The notes beneath the pieces were generated by a model. That model had not been told where the DNA came from and searched no databases. It saw nothing but the letters and a program-made list of their open reading frames with translations. This document shows, piece by piece, positions 62,601 to 64,000 of a stretch of 64,000 bases of DNA; position 1 is the first letter of the stretch; every line of letters starts with the position of its first letter. The translations under genes were made by a program, and so were the position numbers. The DNA comes from Anseranas semipalmata (lineage: Eukaryota; Chordata; Aves; Anseriformes; Anseranatidae). The stretch lies in assembly GCA_013399115.1 (NCBI GenBank), contig VXAA01005665.1:768167-832166 (forward strand). The letters are read 5' to 3'.

Positions 62601-64000
62601 CTTGTATATCAGTAGTGGTGCATATACTGCCGTTTAGAAACTCATGCTTTATATCGTTTCCTACCGTGCAGAGCTCTATGGGATGTTGTTTGCAGGTCAC
62701 TGGCATTTACATTTTGTACAGTCCTCATGAGCTCAAACCACATAACAGCAAAATCTAAATGAGTCCTTGCATTTTTCTCAGGGTCCTCCAGATCAGTCCT
62801 CCATTTTTTTGTCATCTCTTTTTTTTTCCAACATGGTTGACTGGACACAGGCCTTCAGTGTCTGTGTAGGCAGATTGCTTGGACAAAATGGGATGCCACT
62901 GAAATCCCTCAGCAGAGATGCTCCCCTGTTTGTATGGCACTCGGTTAGCTACACAAAGTACTATGGGCTGCATTCTGATCTCTTCGCTGCCTTGTTTGTT
63001 TAATGTATGCCTGCTGTATCTTGTTTCATTAGTTTTCGACTTTCTCGTAACACATTTTTAGTGTGTCATTTTTTACTAGCATTCTAGCTATGTTCATTGA
63101 TTAAGTTCTTCTTTATTAGAAATATTTCATTCTTAGTACAAACCTTTCAAGCAAGTAAATAGAAACTGCTACTGGCATTCTATCTCAAAACAGGGGATAA
63201 GTGTCTACAACTTTTTATGACCTAATTTTATTCTGTGCACTGTTTAGATAAAATACTGCATGTTTATATATAAATATATATATAATGGAATTTTTTTGGC
63301 AAAGGTACATGATGTTTTACTGTGTTGCATTATCAATGGCATTTCACTGAAGCCATTTCTCATTTCAGATTGAAGCTTTTGATTGACTTAACTTTCAGCC
63401 TCCTGCGAAAGCATTACCCATACTATTTTAACAAATATCAGCTTTAGTTTTAAAACAAAGATGTTGAAAGGTTTAATCTGCACAGAAGCATTCCTTTTTT
63501 AATCTAATAATCTCTCCTTTGTAGAATATAAAACCACATGACACAGGGCTTTGTCACTTAAAAAGAAAATAGCTTAGGTATTGATTCATTTTCCTTTGTG
63601 GTTGTCAATAATGCCAGAAAATGAATACAAATTAGCTTACCATTTTTAGGTGCAAACATGATTTATTATGTTCTTAGAAAATACTATCACAGAAATTTTA
63701 TTTTATTTCACCTTGTGTTATATTCATTTGTGTTACATTCATTAAACTCCGGTAGCTTTTCCATGTATGGCTGATAAAAAATGGGTGCTTGGCAAGTTGA
63801 CGACAGTAACGGGATTGACTGACCTTTCTGCCCATGTCTGGACTTAGTTACCTCTTCCCATTTTTTTTTCCCCACGCTGGCTACTGCTCTCCTTTTGGAG
63901 TCCACATAACATAGTGACAGAACAGCATGGTACAGAAGATTAGGAGACCAGAACCTACACAGATTTTTGTCAAAAACTGTAATATTGGATTTATTCATAA
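59614..64000. other. 4.4 kb AT-rich DNA, no gene seen
   Basis: No named mobile element or convincing exon was found. It includes a (TA)n-like tract at 63265-63285 and several short frames without family features, for example 60392-60673 (minus) and 63708-63998 (minus). Confidence 0.5.
63265..63285. repeat. short (TA)n tract
   Basis: Alternating TA/TAAATA units, about 20 bp. Confidence 0.8.

Noticed and set aside
1..64000. CRISPR arrays, bacterial operons, rRNA genes, endogenous retrovirus genes
   Set aside because: No regularly spaced direct repeats, no dense prokaryote-like coding, no rRNA similarity and no retroviral gag/pol/env frames or paired LTRs were recognised; the only RT sequences are of the LINE type.

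Overview
The window is AT-rich, CpG-poor vertebrate nuclear DNA, almost certainly from a bird. The main evidence is repeated occurrence of CR1 non-LTR retrotransposon copies: at least ten pieces on both strands, most 5'-truncated and several ending in the diagnostic CR1 3' tail (a 'gatgatct..aggtcc.ttccaacc' core followed by short ATTCTRTG-type repeats). No host protein-coding gene can be supported. Nearly all open frames are short, AT-biased and without recognisable domains, so the 64 kb reads as intergenic DNA or the interior of a very large intron.

Layout. 1-2.4 kb holds three CR1 pieces, including the longest copy (about 1003-2405), whose reverse transcriptase frame is broken by stops and frameshifts. 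2.4-12.7 kb is mostly unique AT-rich DNA with one minus-strand CR1 end (5460-5755) and possible ancient SINE traces near 3 kb. 12.7-41 kb is largely unique, with short CR1 tails at 12.74, 26.85, 37.39 and 38.64 kb, homopolymer runs, a TA/TATG microsatellite at 39.1 kb, a CpG-rich patch at 17.7-18.0 kb and a single undetermined base at 32055. 41.36-41.92 kb is a well-preserved CR1 3' end with a 180-codon open frame. 42.4-50.9 kb carries a MIR-like relic and an all-A/T inverted-repeat block. 50.9-51.25 kb is a divergent LINE reverse transcriptase relic, directly followed by a compact CpG-rich patch ending in a strong splice-donor-like site. A further CR1 end lies at 52.4 kb, and two more CpG-rich patches lie at 54.1-54.55 and 59.4-59.6 kb. 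The final 10 kb also contains a homeobox/POU-site-rich stretch (about 56.9-57.25 kb) and a perfect 20-bp palindrome at 58.55 kb.

There is no operon, CRISPR array, rRNA or tRNA, and no gene system to reconstruct. The most interesting unexplained signals are the CpG-rich islets in otherwise CpG-depleted DNA (two share a 14-bp block), two exon-like segments with credible splice signals (54340-54426 and about 21921-22121), a cDNA-like 3' end at 27.7 kb and a possible regulatory element at 57 kb. All are hypotheses that need alignment or transcript data.
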